From assembly GCF_030818955.1 (NCBI RefSeq), contig NZ_JAUTBF010000001.1, positions 3,286,001 to 3,350,000 of the forward strand: a DNA stretch of 64,000 nt, given 5' to 3'. Under the pieces are notes generated by a model. The model was not told the origin of the DNA. It made no database searches and was given only the letters and a program-made list of their open reading frames with translations. Position 1 is the first letter of the stretch, and every line of letters begins with the position of its first letter. The translations under genes and the position numbers were made by a program. Shown here in pieces: positions 52,328-60,536 of this stretch. The DNA comes from Microbacterium trichothecenolyticum (GTDB lineage Bacteria; Actinomycetota; Actinomycetes; Actinomycetales; Microbacteriaceae).

Positions 52328-53545
52328 TCAGGATGCGACCGTGGCCGCCCGGGCGGACCGTCGGACGGCCAGCTCGTCGATGCGTGCGGGGGCGAGCGAC
52401 TCTTCCAGCGCGAGCTTCACGGCGCCCCGCAGGCCCGCCGTCGCGGGGTCGTTCGCCGCGCTGATGTCGAGGTCGTGCGCCGCGATCGGCAGGCAGCGGG
52501 CGAACACCTCGGCGCGGATGGCGGCGACGAGGGGAGCGCAGGCCGACATCGTGCCGCCGAGCACGACGCGTTGCGGGTTGAGCAGGTTGACGACGGATGC
52601 CAGGACGGTGCCGATCCGCGCGCCCGCCTCGCGCAGGGTCGCGATCACGACCGGGTCGGCGGTGCGTCCGAGGCGGACGACGTCGGTGGTGGTCTCGACG
52701 TCGTAGCCCGCCGCGGTCAGTGTGGCGGCGATCGCATCGCCGCTGGCGACGGATTCGAGGCAGTCGTCGAGTCCGCAGATGCACGAGATCGTGGCGTGGC
52801 CGCCGACCGAGGTGTGGCTGATCTCGCCGGCGGCGCCATTGAAGCCGCGCTGCAGGCGCCCCTCGGCGACGATCCCGCTGCCGATGCGAGTGCCGAGGAC
52901 GACGGCGAGCAGGTGATCGCCGGCCGTGGGAGTCGCCTCGGCGAGGGCGACGAGGTTGGCGTCGTTCTCGACGAGGACGGGGGCGTCGGTGTAGTCGGCG
53001 AACAGGGCCGGCAGGCTGACGTTCTGCCACGAGGGCATGAAGGCCGGGGAGACGATCCGGCCGCTGCGGTACTCGATGGGCGCGGGGAGGCTGATCGCGA
53101 TGCCGCGTAGAGCCGGCATCTCGACGCCCGCGACGGCGGATGCCTCGGTGATCCGCTCCCACGTGAGCGCGACGACGGCGCCGGGCTCGTGGTCATCGGC
53201 CGGCGGGTGCGCGGTCTCGACGACGATCGCCCCGTCGAGATCGGCGAGAGCGACCTTGAGGTGCTGCGCGCCGACGTCTACGGCTGCCACCCATCCGGCA
53301 TCCCGGGCCACGCGCAGGCGCTTCGCCCGACGTCCGCCCCGTGACTCCTGCTCGCCCTCCTCGGTGACGAGGCCGAGGCGCTGCAGCGTGTCGACGCGGA
53401 TGCCGACCGTCGACGGCGAGAGCCCGGTGAGGCGGGCGAGGGCGGAGCGTGAGGTGGCGCGGTCCGACCGGATGAGCCGGAAGATGTCGCCCACCGAGCC
53501 GGGGGCGTACTCCGCGTCACGAAGAGCGGCAGCGTGGGGCGACAT
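52328..53545 (-). CDS. ROK-family transcriptional regulator (NagC/XylR type)
   Basis: This 405-residue protein has an N-terminal winged helix (about 20-75: SRSALARLTGLSPSTVGIRVDTLQRLGLV), then a ROK sugar-kinase-like domain. The DxGxT phosphate segment reads VDVGAQHLKVALADLDG. The zinc motif is GHATISCICGLDDCLE (about 238-253; family consensus CxCGxxGC, the glycine being Asp here). It lies directly upstream of the nag genes and probably controls them. The nagB start region that should follow is lost. Confidence 0.9.
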   Translation of the reverse strand: MSPHAAALRDAEYAPGSVGDIFRLIRSDRATSRSALARLTGLSPSTVGIRVDTLQRLGLVTEEGEQESRGGRRAKRLRVARDAGWVAAVDVGAQHLKVALADLDGAIVVETAHPPADDHEPGAVVALTWERITEASAVAGVEMPALRGIAISLPAPIEYRSGRIVSPAFMPSWQNVSLPALFADYTDAPVLVENDANLVALAEATPTAGDHLLAVVLGTRIGSGIVAEGRLQRGFNGAAGEISHTSVGGHATISCICGLDDCLESVASGDAIAATLTAAGYDVETTTDVVRLGRTADPVVIATLREAGARIGTVLASVVNLLNPQRVVLGGTMSACAPLVAAIRAEVFARCLPIAAHDLDISAANDPATAGLRGAVKLALEESLAPARIDELAVRRSARAATVAS

Positions 53546-53615
53546 GCGCCCACTCTACGGAACTAGGTTGCGAAATCGAACAAAGTCGACCAAAGATCGA
53601 ACTATTCGTTTCGTG

Positions 53616-53963
53616 TCAGCGGGCTGCCAACAGTTCTTTGGACTTCACCTCGAGGAACGCCACGAGGGCGCCGAGGACGTTGACTTCGTTGCCGAGGTTC
53701 ACCAGTGCCACCGCGCTGAGTTCGATGGTGGCGTCACGGGCCTCCATCGTCGCCTTCCACGCGCCGTCGCCGCCGGTGATCGGCTGGAGGTAGGTGACGG
53801 TCTTCGCTTCGCTCAGGTCGACGACGATGAGGCCCGCGTCCGGATCGTTGTCGTCCTCTTGGTCGAGCAGACGGATGTCGCTTCCCGTCAGGTAGCCGAG
53901 GCTGCGGAACTCGGTGAGCCACTCGTCGAGCATGCCCTTGTTCAAGAGGTGACGTACCGGCAT
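53616..53963 (-). CDS. 115-residue protein of unknown function
   Basis: This acidic protein begins MPVRHLLNKGMLDEWLTEFRS and has no membrane segment or cysteine motif. It ends EVKSKELLAAR with repeated short hydrophobic stretches (IVVDLSEAKTVTYLQPI, IELSAVALVNLG). It does not match a family I recognise. The neighbour is a DUF7882-type gene transcribed in the same direction 76 bp upstream, so the two may be one unit. Confidence 0.65.
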   Translation of the reverse strand: MPVRHLLNKGMLDEWLTEFRSLGYLTGSDIRLLDQEDDNDPDAGLIVVDLSEAKTVTYLQPITGGDGAWKATMEARDATIELSAVALVNLGNEVNVLGALVAFLEVKSKELLAAR

Positions 53964-54039
53964 CTCGGTCCCCGATTCATTCGCGTGAATGTGAAGCGGA
54001 AACCATTATGGCCGACGCCCGGGGGAGCGAGGGTCGACG

Positions 54040-54399
54040 TCAAGCGGCTCGCACGGGTCGTCCGGCGGGGCGACCGGCATTCCGGGCCGCCTGCTCGGCG
54101 GCTTCCCATTCGCCGGCGTCGATGACGAGACCCGAGGCCGCGTTGGACTGGTCGGCGAGCGCGCGCAGATACTCGCCGACGAGCTGTTCGGGCTCGGGCG
54201 ACTCGAACACGAAGCGCAGAGGGATGGCGGGCTGCAGCCAGATCGTGGAGCGGCCCCCCTCGTCTTCCGTGCCCGTCCATGTGAGGGTGAACGATTCGCC
54301 GCGACGCAGCTTCGTCGACGCGATGACTTTGATGTAGCCCATCAGGCGGTCGTGCAGGCAGATGGGGGAAGTGTCGGATCCGTAGTACAGGGTGGCCAT
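54040..54399 (-). CDS. DUF7882-type small protein (paralogue of 47197 gene)
   Basis: This 119-residue protein begins MATLYYGSDTSPICLHDRL and has the family block VIASTKLRRGESFTLTW, followed by a variable C-terminal half with an AAEQAARNAGRPAGRPVRAA tail. It shares layout with the protein at 47197-47481. A palindrome at 54435-54454 lies in its promoter region. Confidence 0.78.
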   Translation of the reverse strand: MATLYYGSDTSPICLHDRLMGYIKVIASTKLRRGESFTLTWTGTEDEGGRSTIWLQPAIPLRFVFESPEPEQLVGEYLRALADQSNAASGLVIDAGEWEAAEQAARNAGRPAGRPVRAA

Positions 54400-54434
54400 T
54401 GCGATCTCCTCGCGTCGGGGTCGGCGGGGCTGAT

Positions 54435-54454
54435 AACTAAGGTATCACGTAGTT
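54435..54454. promoter_or_regulatory. palindromic operator candidate (AACTA-N10-TAGTT)
   Basis: AACTAAGGTATCACGTAGTT lies in an unusually AT-rich 140 bp gap between the DUF7882-type gene and the divergent marR gene. Its symmetry and position fit a MarR-type site. Confidence 0.5.
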
Positions 54455-54541
54455 CGCAAAATTAATTAACATCGCAAGTTATTCGTCGACTTCACTAGAG
54501 TGAAGGGGTGATCGGCCGGATCGCGCGGAGGAGGTGCGACG

Positions 54542-54970
54542 ATGACGAACCCCTCCGTTCTGACCGCTGCTCTCGACGAGTACGTCGGGGTGCGCGATGC
54601 GGCCATCGCGAAGGCGCGGGCCGATCTGGCCGTCAGCGAGCTCGAGGCGAGGGCGCTACGGTGCATCGCCGATGAGCCCGGCATTCGTCCCTCCGTGCTC
54701 CGCACGCGTCTCGGGGTGACCGCAGCGGGCGTGACGACGATGGTCGACCGCCTCATCGTGCGCGGTCTCGTCCGTCGCGAGCTCGATGCCGAGGATCGCC
54801 GCGTGAATCACATCCACCTCGAAGTCGACCTGGATCGTGAGCCGTGGGTGGCTCTGGGGCGCTTCTCCACCGAGGTCGACGCCGCGGTGCACGCCGAGCC
54901 CCGCGAGAGCATCGAGGCGGCCACGGAGCTGCTGCGGCGTCTCACCGAGCGCGTGCGCGCCCTCACCTGA
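54542..54970 (+). CDS. MarR-family transcriptional regulator
   Basis: This 142-residue protein is a MarR winged helix: ADLAVSELEARALRCIADEPGIRPSVLRTRLGVTAAGVTTMVDRLIVRGLVRRELDAEDRR spans the helix-turn-helix and wing (by position about 22-85), with dimerisation helices at both ends. A GAGGAGG ribosome site lies 7-9 nt upstream of the ATG. The palindrome at 54435 lies in the shared promoter region with the DUF7882-type gene. The ligand is unknown. Confidence 0.9.
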   Translation: MTNPSVLTAALDEYVGVRDAAIAKARADLAVSELEARALRCIADEPGIRPSVLRTRLGVTAAGVTTMVDRLIVRGLVRRELDAEDRRVNHIHLEVDLDREPWVALGRFSTEVDAAVHAEPRESIEAATELLRRLTERVRALT

Positions 54971-55015
54971 GGCGCGCCCTCCGGGTGGGTGGTGGTTCGC
55001 CGGCGAGCCGCCGCT

Positions 55016-55903
55016 CTAGCCGTCGCCGCGGTCGTACGCCACCTGTAGCGCAGCCCGCACCGCGCGCACACCCGGCCGGTCGGCGGTGCCTCGACGTACG
55101 GCCGTGAAGACTTCGCGACGCGGCTCGCCCGGCAGATCGACCAATTGGACCGGCGGGCGGTCGCCGGCGAAGACCAGATCGGGGATCAGGCTCACGGCGT
55201 GACCGGATGCCACGAGACGCACGTGCGCGGTCAGGTCGGCCATCTCGAACCGCACGTCGGGCTCGAACCCGGCGGCGCGGCACTGCTGCGTCGCCCACTG
55301 TCGTGCGGCCGTTCCCACGGGTTCCATCACCCACGCGCGCTCACGCAGATCGCCGAGATTCGCGGCAGGGTCGTCTCGCGCCACCGCGAGCCGGATCGCG
55401 TCGCGCCCCAGCAGGCTCCGCTCGATCCCGTCGAGGTGCTCGCGGGTGTGGCCGGGATACTGCTCGGCGACGGCGAGATCGAAGCCGCGCGCCGCGACCT
55501 CGAACAGGCCCTCCTCGGGGGCGAGTTCGGCGACCTCCACCCGCAGCTGCGGCTCGCTCTCGGCCAGGGCGTCCAGGGCGCGGGGGAGGAGACCGTGCGC
55601 GGCGGACTGCATGACCGCCACACGCACCGGTGCGAGCGAGGGGCGCAGGCGCTCCAACTCGGCCCGCGCGGCCTCGTCGGCGGCGAGCATGCGGCCCGCG
55701 TGGGCGGCGAGGGCGGCACCCTGCGCGGTGAGGCGCAGCCGGCGGCCATCGGGCTCGAGCAGCGGCACACCGGCTTCGCGTTCGAGCAGCGAGAGCTGCT
55801 GCGAGATCGTCGAGGGGCTGTACGACAGGGCCTCTGCGACGGCGGCCAGGGTTCCGCGCAGAGAGAGCTCGTGGAGCAGGCGCAGGCGGCGCAGATCGAA
55901 CAT
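55016..55903 (-). CDS. LysR-family transcriptional regulator
   Basis: This 295-residue protein has an N-terminal LysR helix-turn-helix (LRLLHELSLRGTLAAVAEALSYSPSTISQQLSLLE by position about 6-40) and two effector-binding halves. ATG 55903 is used; an upstream in-frame ATG at 55939 is less likely. It is divergent from putA, 101 bp apart, so it probably controls proline catabolism, though it lacks the features of a dedicated proline regulator. Confidence 0.88.
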   Translation of the reverse strand: MFDLRRLRLLHELSLRGTLAAVAEALSYSPSTISQQLSLLEREAGVPLLEPDGRRLRLTAQGAALAAHAGRMLAADEAARAELERLRPSLAPVRVAVMQSAAHGLLPRALDALAESEPQLRVEVAELAPEEGLFEVAARGFDLAVAEQYPGHTREHLDGIERSLLGRDAIRLAVARDDPAANLGDLRERAWVMEPVGTAARQWATQQCRAAGFEPDVRFEMADLTAHVRLVASGHAVSLIPDLVFAGDRPPVQLVDLPGEPRREVFTAVRRGTADRPGVRAVRAALQVAYDRGDG

Positions 55904-56004
55904 GGCATCCCTTCGTCTACATCGAACATAATCCGTCACTAATCATCGCTTTTCTCGACGGTATCCGGGCTCCATGCTGATCACATCCGACGAAGAGGAT
56001 CATC

Positions 56005-59000
56005 ATGTCGCTCACCGATGCACCCCGCACCACGTCCGGCACCACCCCCGCCCCGCTCGCCACCGACGACGCGCTCGTCTCGCCGCACGACCTCGCCGAC
56101 GAGGCGATCGCCCTCGTGCAGCGGTGGCTCGTCGAGAGCCGCGACGAGCCGGTCGACGCCGCCGCTCAGCGCCTCGCCGGTGTGCTGCGCGACCCGCACG
56201 GGCTCGACTTCACCGTCGGCTTCGTCGACGGGGTCGTGCGTCCCGAAGACCTCCGCGTGGCTGCGCGCAACCTCGCCGCGCTCACCCCGCTCATCCCGGG
56301 GTTCCTTCCCCTGCACCTCAAGGCGGCGATTCGCCTGGGCGCTTTCGCCGCGCCGATCCTCCCGCAGGTCGTCGTCCCCGCCGCGCGCACGGCTCTTCGC
56401 TCCATGGTGCGTCATCTCATCGTCGACGCCACCGACCGCAAGCTCGGCGGCGCCATCGCCTCGATCCGCGGCCGGGGCGACGGCATCCGTCTCAACGTGA
56501 ACCTGCTCGGCGAGGCGATCCTCGGCAAGAAGGAGGCCGCGCGCCGGCTCGAGGGGACGCGCAAGCTCCTCGCCCGCGACGACGTCGACTACGTCTCGAT
56601 CAAGGTCTCATCGACCGTCGCGCCGCACACGCCGTGGGCGTTCGACGCCGCCGTCGCCGACGCGGTCTCGGCCCTGCGGCCGCTGTACCGCGTCGCGAAG
56701 GAGACCGGCACCTTTCTCAACCTCGACATGGAGGAGTTCAAAGACCTCGACCTCACCCTCGCGGTGTTCGAGACGCTGCTGGGCGAGCCCGAGTTCCACG
56801 ATGTCGCGGCCGGCATCGTGCTGCAGGCCTACCTGCCCGACGCCCTCGCCGCGATGATCCGCCTGCAGGAGTGGACGGCCGCGCGGGTGGCATCCGGGGG
56901 CGCGCCCATCAAGGTGCGGGTCGTGAAGGGCGCGAACCTGCCGATGGAGCGCGTGGATGCCGATGTGCACGACTGGCCGCTCGCCACCTGGCCGTCGAAG
57001 CAGGCGACGGATGCCTCTTATAAGGCGGTGCTCGATTACGCCCTGCGCCCCGAGCACACCGCGAACGTGCGGATCGGCGTCGCCGGCCACAACCTCTTCG
57101 ACATCGCCCTCGCGTGGCTGCTCGCCGAGCGCCGCGGGGTGACGGCGGCGGGTCCGGCGGGCCGACCGGGCATCGAGGTCGAGATGCTGCTGGGCATGGC
57201 GACGGCGCAGCAGACCGTCGTCCGCCGCACCGTCGGCTCGATCCTGCTCTACACCCCCGTCGTGCACCCGCAGGAGTTCGACGTCGCGATCGCCTATCTC
57301 ATCCGCCGTCTCGAAGAGGGCGCGTCGAGTGAGAACTTCATGTCGGCGGTGTTCGACCTCGACACCCACGAGGCGTTGTTCGCCCGCGAGCGCGACCGCT
57401 TCCTGGCATCCCTCGCCGACATGCCCGAGGGAGTGCCCCCGTCGAACCGCGTGCAGGACCGCACGGCGCCTGCCGCCCCCGCACCCACGCGCGGCTTCCG
57501 CAACACCCCCGACTCCGATCCCGCGATCGAGGCGAACCGCGGCTGGGCCGCGGGAATCGTCGCGCGCATGCCGGGCTCCGACCTGGGACGTGCGACCATC
57601 GCCGCGCACACCGTGACCGACGAAGCCGCTCTGAATGAGCTGATCCAGGATGCCGCGGACGCCGCCGCCGGGTGGCGCGCGCTCGGGGCCGCGGGCCGCG
57701 CGGAGATCCTGCACCGCGCCGGCGATGTGCTCGAAGCGCGCCGCGCCGACCTGCTCGAGGTCATGGGCGCGGAGTGCGGCAAGGTCATCGAGCAGAGCGA
57801 CCCCGAGGTGTCGGAGGCCATCGACTTCGCCCACTACTACGCGGAGCAGGCGCGCACGCTCGAGACCGTCGACGGCGCGACGTTCACCCCGGTCGGTGTC
57901 ACGGTCGTCACGCCGCCGTGGAACTTCCCGGTCGCGATCCCGGCCGGCTCGACCCTCGCGGCGCTCGCCGCCGGGTCCGCCGTGGTCATCAAGCCCGCGG
58001 GGCTCGCCGAGCGGTGCGGCGCCGTCATGGTCGAGGCGCTCTGGGAGGCAGGGGTGCCCCGCGAGGTGCTGAAGCTCGTGCAGGTGTCCGAGAACGACCT
58101 CGGCCGGCAGTTGCTGACGCACCCCGCCGTCGAGCGGGTCGTGCTCACCGGCGCGTACGAGACGGCCGAGCTGTTCCGCTCGTTCCGCCCCGACCTGCCG
58201 TTGCTCGCCGAGACCAGCGGCAAGAACGCCGTGATCGTCACCCCCAGTGCCGACCTCGACCTCGCCGCGAAAGATGTCGCGATGTCGGCCTTCGGGCATG
58301 CCGGACAGAAGTGCTCCGCGGCATCCCTCGTCGTGCTCGTCGGCTCCGTCGCCCGTTCGCGCCGGTTCCGCGACCAGCTCGTCGACGCCGTCACCTCGCT
58401 GGAGGTCGGGATGCCATGGGACGAGGCCTCGCGGGTCGGTCCGCTCATCGAGCCCGCGCAGGGCAAGCTGCTTGCGGCGCTGACGACGCTGGAGCCCGGA
58501 CAGCGCTGGGTGGTCGAGCCGAAGAAGCTGGACGACGAGGGGATGCTGTGGCGTCCCGGCATCCGCGAGGGCGTGCAGCCCGGCAGCGCCTTCCACCGCA
58601 CCGAGTACTTCGGTCCCGTCCTCGGCATCATGACGGCCGAGACGCTCGACGACGCGATCGAGATCGTCAACGCCATCGAGTACGGCCTCACCTCGGGTCT
58701 GCACGCGCTCGACACGTCGGAGATCGACACGTGGCTCGCGCGCATCGCGGCCGGCAACGTCTACGTCAACCGCGGCACCACCGGAGCGATCGTGCAGCGC
58801 CAGCCCTTCGGCGGGTGGAAGAAGTCGGCCGTCGGCGCCGGCACCAAGGCGGGCGGTCCGCACTACCTCTTCGGCTTCGGGTCGTGGACGGATGCGTCGT
58901 CGTCCGCGCCGCGCTCGGCAGACGCCCTCGCCGCGCCGGCCCTCGCGGCGGTTCCGTCGCGGGACCGCGAGTGGTTGGCATCCGCTCTCGCGAGCGACTT

Positions 59001-59505
59001 CGCGGCGTGGACCTCGGAGTTCTCGCTGGCCCGCGATGTGACCGGCTTGGAGTCGGAGCAGAACGTGTTGCGCTACAACACCGTCCCGGTGACCGTGCGG
59101 CGAGAGGAGGCATCGGAGGCGGCGCTCGTTCGCGTCGTCGTCGCCGGCGTGCGGGTCGGTGCACCCGTGACGGTGAGTACCGCCGCCGCCCTGTCGCCCG
59201 CGGTGCGCGCGTGGCTCGAAGGGGTCGGCGTCGCGGCGCGCGTCGAGGACGCCGTCGAGTGGGGCCACCGCGCAGCGCGCCTGGCTCGCACGGGCGGACG
59301 AGTGCGTCTGCTCGGCGGATCCGTCGCGGCGGTGGCCGAGGTGACGGGCGGGTCGCCGTCTGTCGCGATCTACGCCGGTGACGTCACGCGCAGCGGCGCT
59401 GTCGAGCTGCTGCCGTTCCTGCGCGAGCAGGCCGTGTCGATCACGGCGCACCGATTCGGCACGCCGCGTCGCTACGCGGTGCCGCCGCTGGTCACCGTCC
59501 GCTGA
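56005..59505 (+). CDS. putA: bifunctional proline dehydrogenase / L-glutamate gamma-semialdehyde dehydrogenase
   Basis: This 1166-residue enzyme oxidises proline to glutamate in two steps. The proline dehydrogenase barrel spans about 60-470, with AIRLGAFAAP, NLDMEEFKDL and the flavin segment YLIRRLEEGASSENF. The aldehyde dehydrogenase domain spans about 510-980: PPWNFPVAIPAGSTL, the glutamate in LAETSGKNAVIV, and catalytic Cys770 in GHAGQKCSAAS. A C-terminal domain follows to the end. There is no N-terminal DNA-binding domain, so it is not self-regulating. A divergent LysR gene is the likely regulator, and a terminator and palindromic repeats follow. Confidence 0.95.
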   Translation: MSLTDAPRTTSGTTPAPLATDDALVSPHDLADEAIALVQRWLVESRDEPVDAAAQRLAGVLRDPHGLDFTVGFVDGVVRPEDLRVAARNLAALTPLIPGFLPLHLKAAIRLGAFAAPILPQVVVPAARTALRSMVRHLIVDATDRKLGGAIASIRGRGDGIRLNVNLLGEAILGKKEAARRLEGTRKLLARDDVDYVSIKVSSTVAPHTPWAFDAAVADAVSALRPLYRVAKETGTFLNLDMEEFKDLDLTLAVFETLLGEPEFHDVAAGIVLQAYLPDALAAMIRLQEWTAARVASGGAPIKVRVVKGANLPMERVDADVHDWPLATWPSKQATDASYKAVLDYALRPEHTANVRIGVAGHNLFDIALAWLLAERRGVTAAGPAGRPGIEVEMLLGMATAQQTVVRRTVGSILLYTPVVHPQEFDVAIAYLIRRLEEGASSENFMSAVFDLDTHEALFARERDRFLASLADMPEGVPPSNRVQDRTAPAAPAPTRGFRNTPDSDPAIEANRGWAAGIVARMPGSDLGRATIAAHTVTDEAALNELIQDAADAAAGWRALGAAGRAEILHRAGDVLEARRADLLEVMGAECGKVIEQSDPEVSEAIDFAHYYAEQARTLETVDGATFTPVGVTVVTPPWNFPVAIPAGSTLAALAAGSAVVIKPAGLAERCGAVMVEALWEAGVPREVLKLVQVSENDLGRQLLTHPAVERVVLTGAYETAELFRSFRPDLPLLAETSGKNAVIVTPSADLDLAAKDVAMSAFGHAGQKCSAASLVVLVGSVARSRRFRDQLVDAVTSLEVGMPWDEASRVGPLIEPAQGKLLAALTTLEPGQRWVVEPKKLDDEGMLWRPGIREGVQPGSAFHRTEYFGPVLGIMTAETLDDAIEIVNAIEYGLTSGLHALDTSEIDTWLARIAAGNVYVNRGTTGAIVQRQPFGGWKKSAVGAGTKAGGPHYLFGFGSWTDASSSAPRSADALAAPALAAVPSRDREWLASALASDFAAWTSEFSLARDVTGLESEQNVLRYNTVPVTVRREEASEAALVRVVVAGVRVGAPVTVSTAAALSPAVRAWLEGVGVAARVEDAVEWGHRAARLARTGGRVRLLGGSVAAVAEVTGGSPSVAIYAGDVTRSGAVELLPFLREQAVSITAHRFGTPRRYAVPPLVTVR

Positions 59506-59514
59506 GCCTGCGAG

Positions 59515-59546
59515 AGGGCGGGGCCGCCTCGCGGTGGCTCCGCCCT
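59515..59546 (+). terminator. hairpin terminator after putA
   Basis: AGGGCGGGGCC / GGCTCCGCCCT pairs with one mismatch and a 10 nt loop, starting 9 bp after the putA stop. Confidence 0.7.
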
Positions 59547-59558
59547 TCGTCGATTCCG

Positions 59559-59638
59559 CCGTCCTGCGGAGTGGGCGGCGAACACGCCGGTGGCGGAGCC
59601 TGTCAGACGGTGTGTCGGGCGTCGACTCCGCAGGACGG
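59559..59638. repeat. 80 bp palindromic repeat, family B copy 1
   Basis: A perfect 14 bp inverted repeat, CCGTCCTGCGGAGT / ACTCCGCAGGACGG, encloses GGCGGCGAACACGCC and GGTGTGTCGGGCGTC. Confidence 0.8.
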
Positions 59639-59697
59639 TCGTCGGGCCGGGCGTCACCGTGGTCCCGTGGCGTCGGGCCGTCGGGCCGGGCCCCGTG

Positions 59698-59777
59698 CCG
59701 TTCTGCGGAGTGCGGCGCCGACACGCCGTCGGGGGTGTGTCGGCGGCGGTGTGTCGGGCCGCAACTCCGCACGACGG
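59698..59777. repeat. 80 bp palindromic repeat, family B copy 2
   Basis: Arms CCGTTCTGCGGAGT / ACTCCGCACGACGG match at 12 of 14 positions. The inner part again has ACACGCC and GGTGTGTCGGGC. It is the same length as copy 1 and lies 59 bp after it, between two convergent genes. Confidence 0.78.
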
Positions 59778-59795
59778 TCGCCCCGGAGGCGCCGA

Positions 59796-60470
59796 TCAGG
59801 CCGCGCTCGTTGCCGTCACCCGCTCTGCCGTCCGCCGGACCGAGTCGGGCACCGGCGTCCCCGCCGCCGTTTGCGGTGAGGTCACCGGTTCGCCGACGCT
59901 CACGCGCAGGGGGAGTGTGCCGGCCCAGACCGAGCGATCCTCACCGTCGCCGTCTTCCTCGACGAGCGAGCCGGCGTTGTCTTTCACGCTGGCCTCGGCG
60001 AGGGGGATGCGCAGCACCAGGGTCGCCGCGAGCTCACGCGCGAGCATGGGGCGCACCTCGAGGCTTCGACCGGGCATCAGGTGCTCCGACAGCGTGAGCA
60101 GGGCCGCCTCTTTCTCCTCGGGAGGAACGACGGATGCCGTGCCGTGCACCACCGCGCAGCGGTACCGCATCGAGCTGTCGAAGAGCGAACGCGCGTACGC
60201 GAGCCCCAGCAGATGCGTCACCGTGAGGCACACCGGTGCTCCCCCGGCGATCCGGCGGAAGAAGTCGCTGCCCGTGGATCCGTGCACGAGCACGTCGTCG
60301 CCGTCGCGGCCGATGCCGACGGGCAAGGCCACCGGGCGGCCGTCGCGGACGATCGCCAGGGTCGCGGCCAGGGCGCCGTCGACAATGTCGTACAGGGCCG
60401 CGCGATCAGTGACCTGGTACTGCGCGAGGCGGCGGACGCGGGTGAGAGGGCTGAGAGGAAGGTCGGTCAT
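59796..60470 (-). CDS. pyridoxamine 5'-phosphate oxidase-family (FMN-binding split barrel) protein
   Basis: This 224-residue protein has a split-barrel fold: LAQYQVTDRAALYDIVDGALAATLAIVRDGRPVALPVGIGRDGDDVLVHGSTGSD (by position about 16-70) followed by VCLTVTHLLGLAYARSLFDSSMRYRCAVVHG. It lacks the full PNPOx signature, so the substrate is unknown. It is divergent from a MocR gene with matching operator repeats, which suggests a link to vitamin B6. Confidence 0.85.
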   Translation of the reverse strand: MTDLPLSPLTRVRRLAQYQVTDRAALYDIVDGALAATLAIVRDGRPVALPVGIGRDGDDVLVHGSTGSDFFRRIAGGAPVCLTVTHLLGLAYARSLFDSSMRYRCAVVHGTASVVPPEEKEAALLTLSEHLMPGRSLEVRPMLARELAATLVLRIPLAEASVKDNAGSLVEEDGDGEDRSVWAGTLPLRVSVGEPVTSPQTAAGTPVPDSVRRTAERVTATSAA

Positions 60471-60491
60471 GATCTGATCTCACCGCCCCAG

Positions 60492-60536
60492 CTGGTCCAC
60501 GAGGTAGTCCACTTCAGTCATATCGTCATGGACCAG
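60492..60536. promoter_or_regulatory. MocR/PdxR-type operator region
   Basis: On the minus strand GTGGACTA and GTGGACCA form direct repeats (within 60492-60512), and CTGGTCCA/TGGACCAG at 60492-60499 and 60529-60536 form an inverted pair. This mix is typical of MocR sites between a regulator and its divergent target. Confidence 0.6.

Noticed and set aside
56608..59772. 1054-residue open frame on the minus strand opposite putA
   Set aside because: It mirrors the coding frame of putA, is rich in Arg, Gly, Asp and His without any domain, and is a GC-skew shadow.
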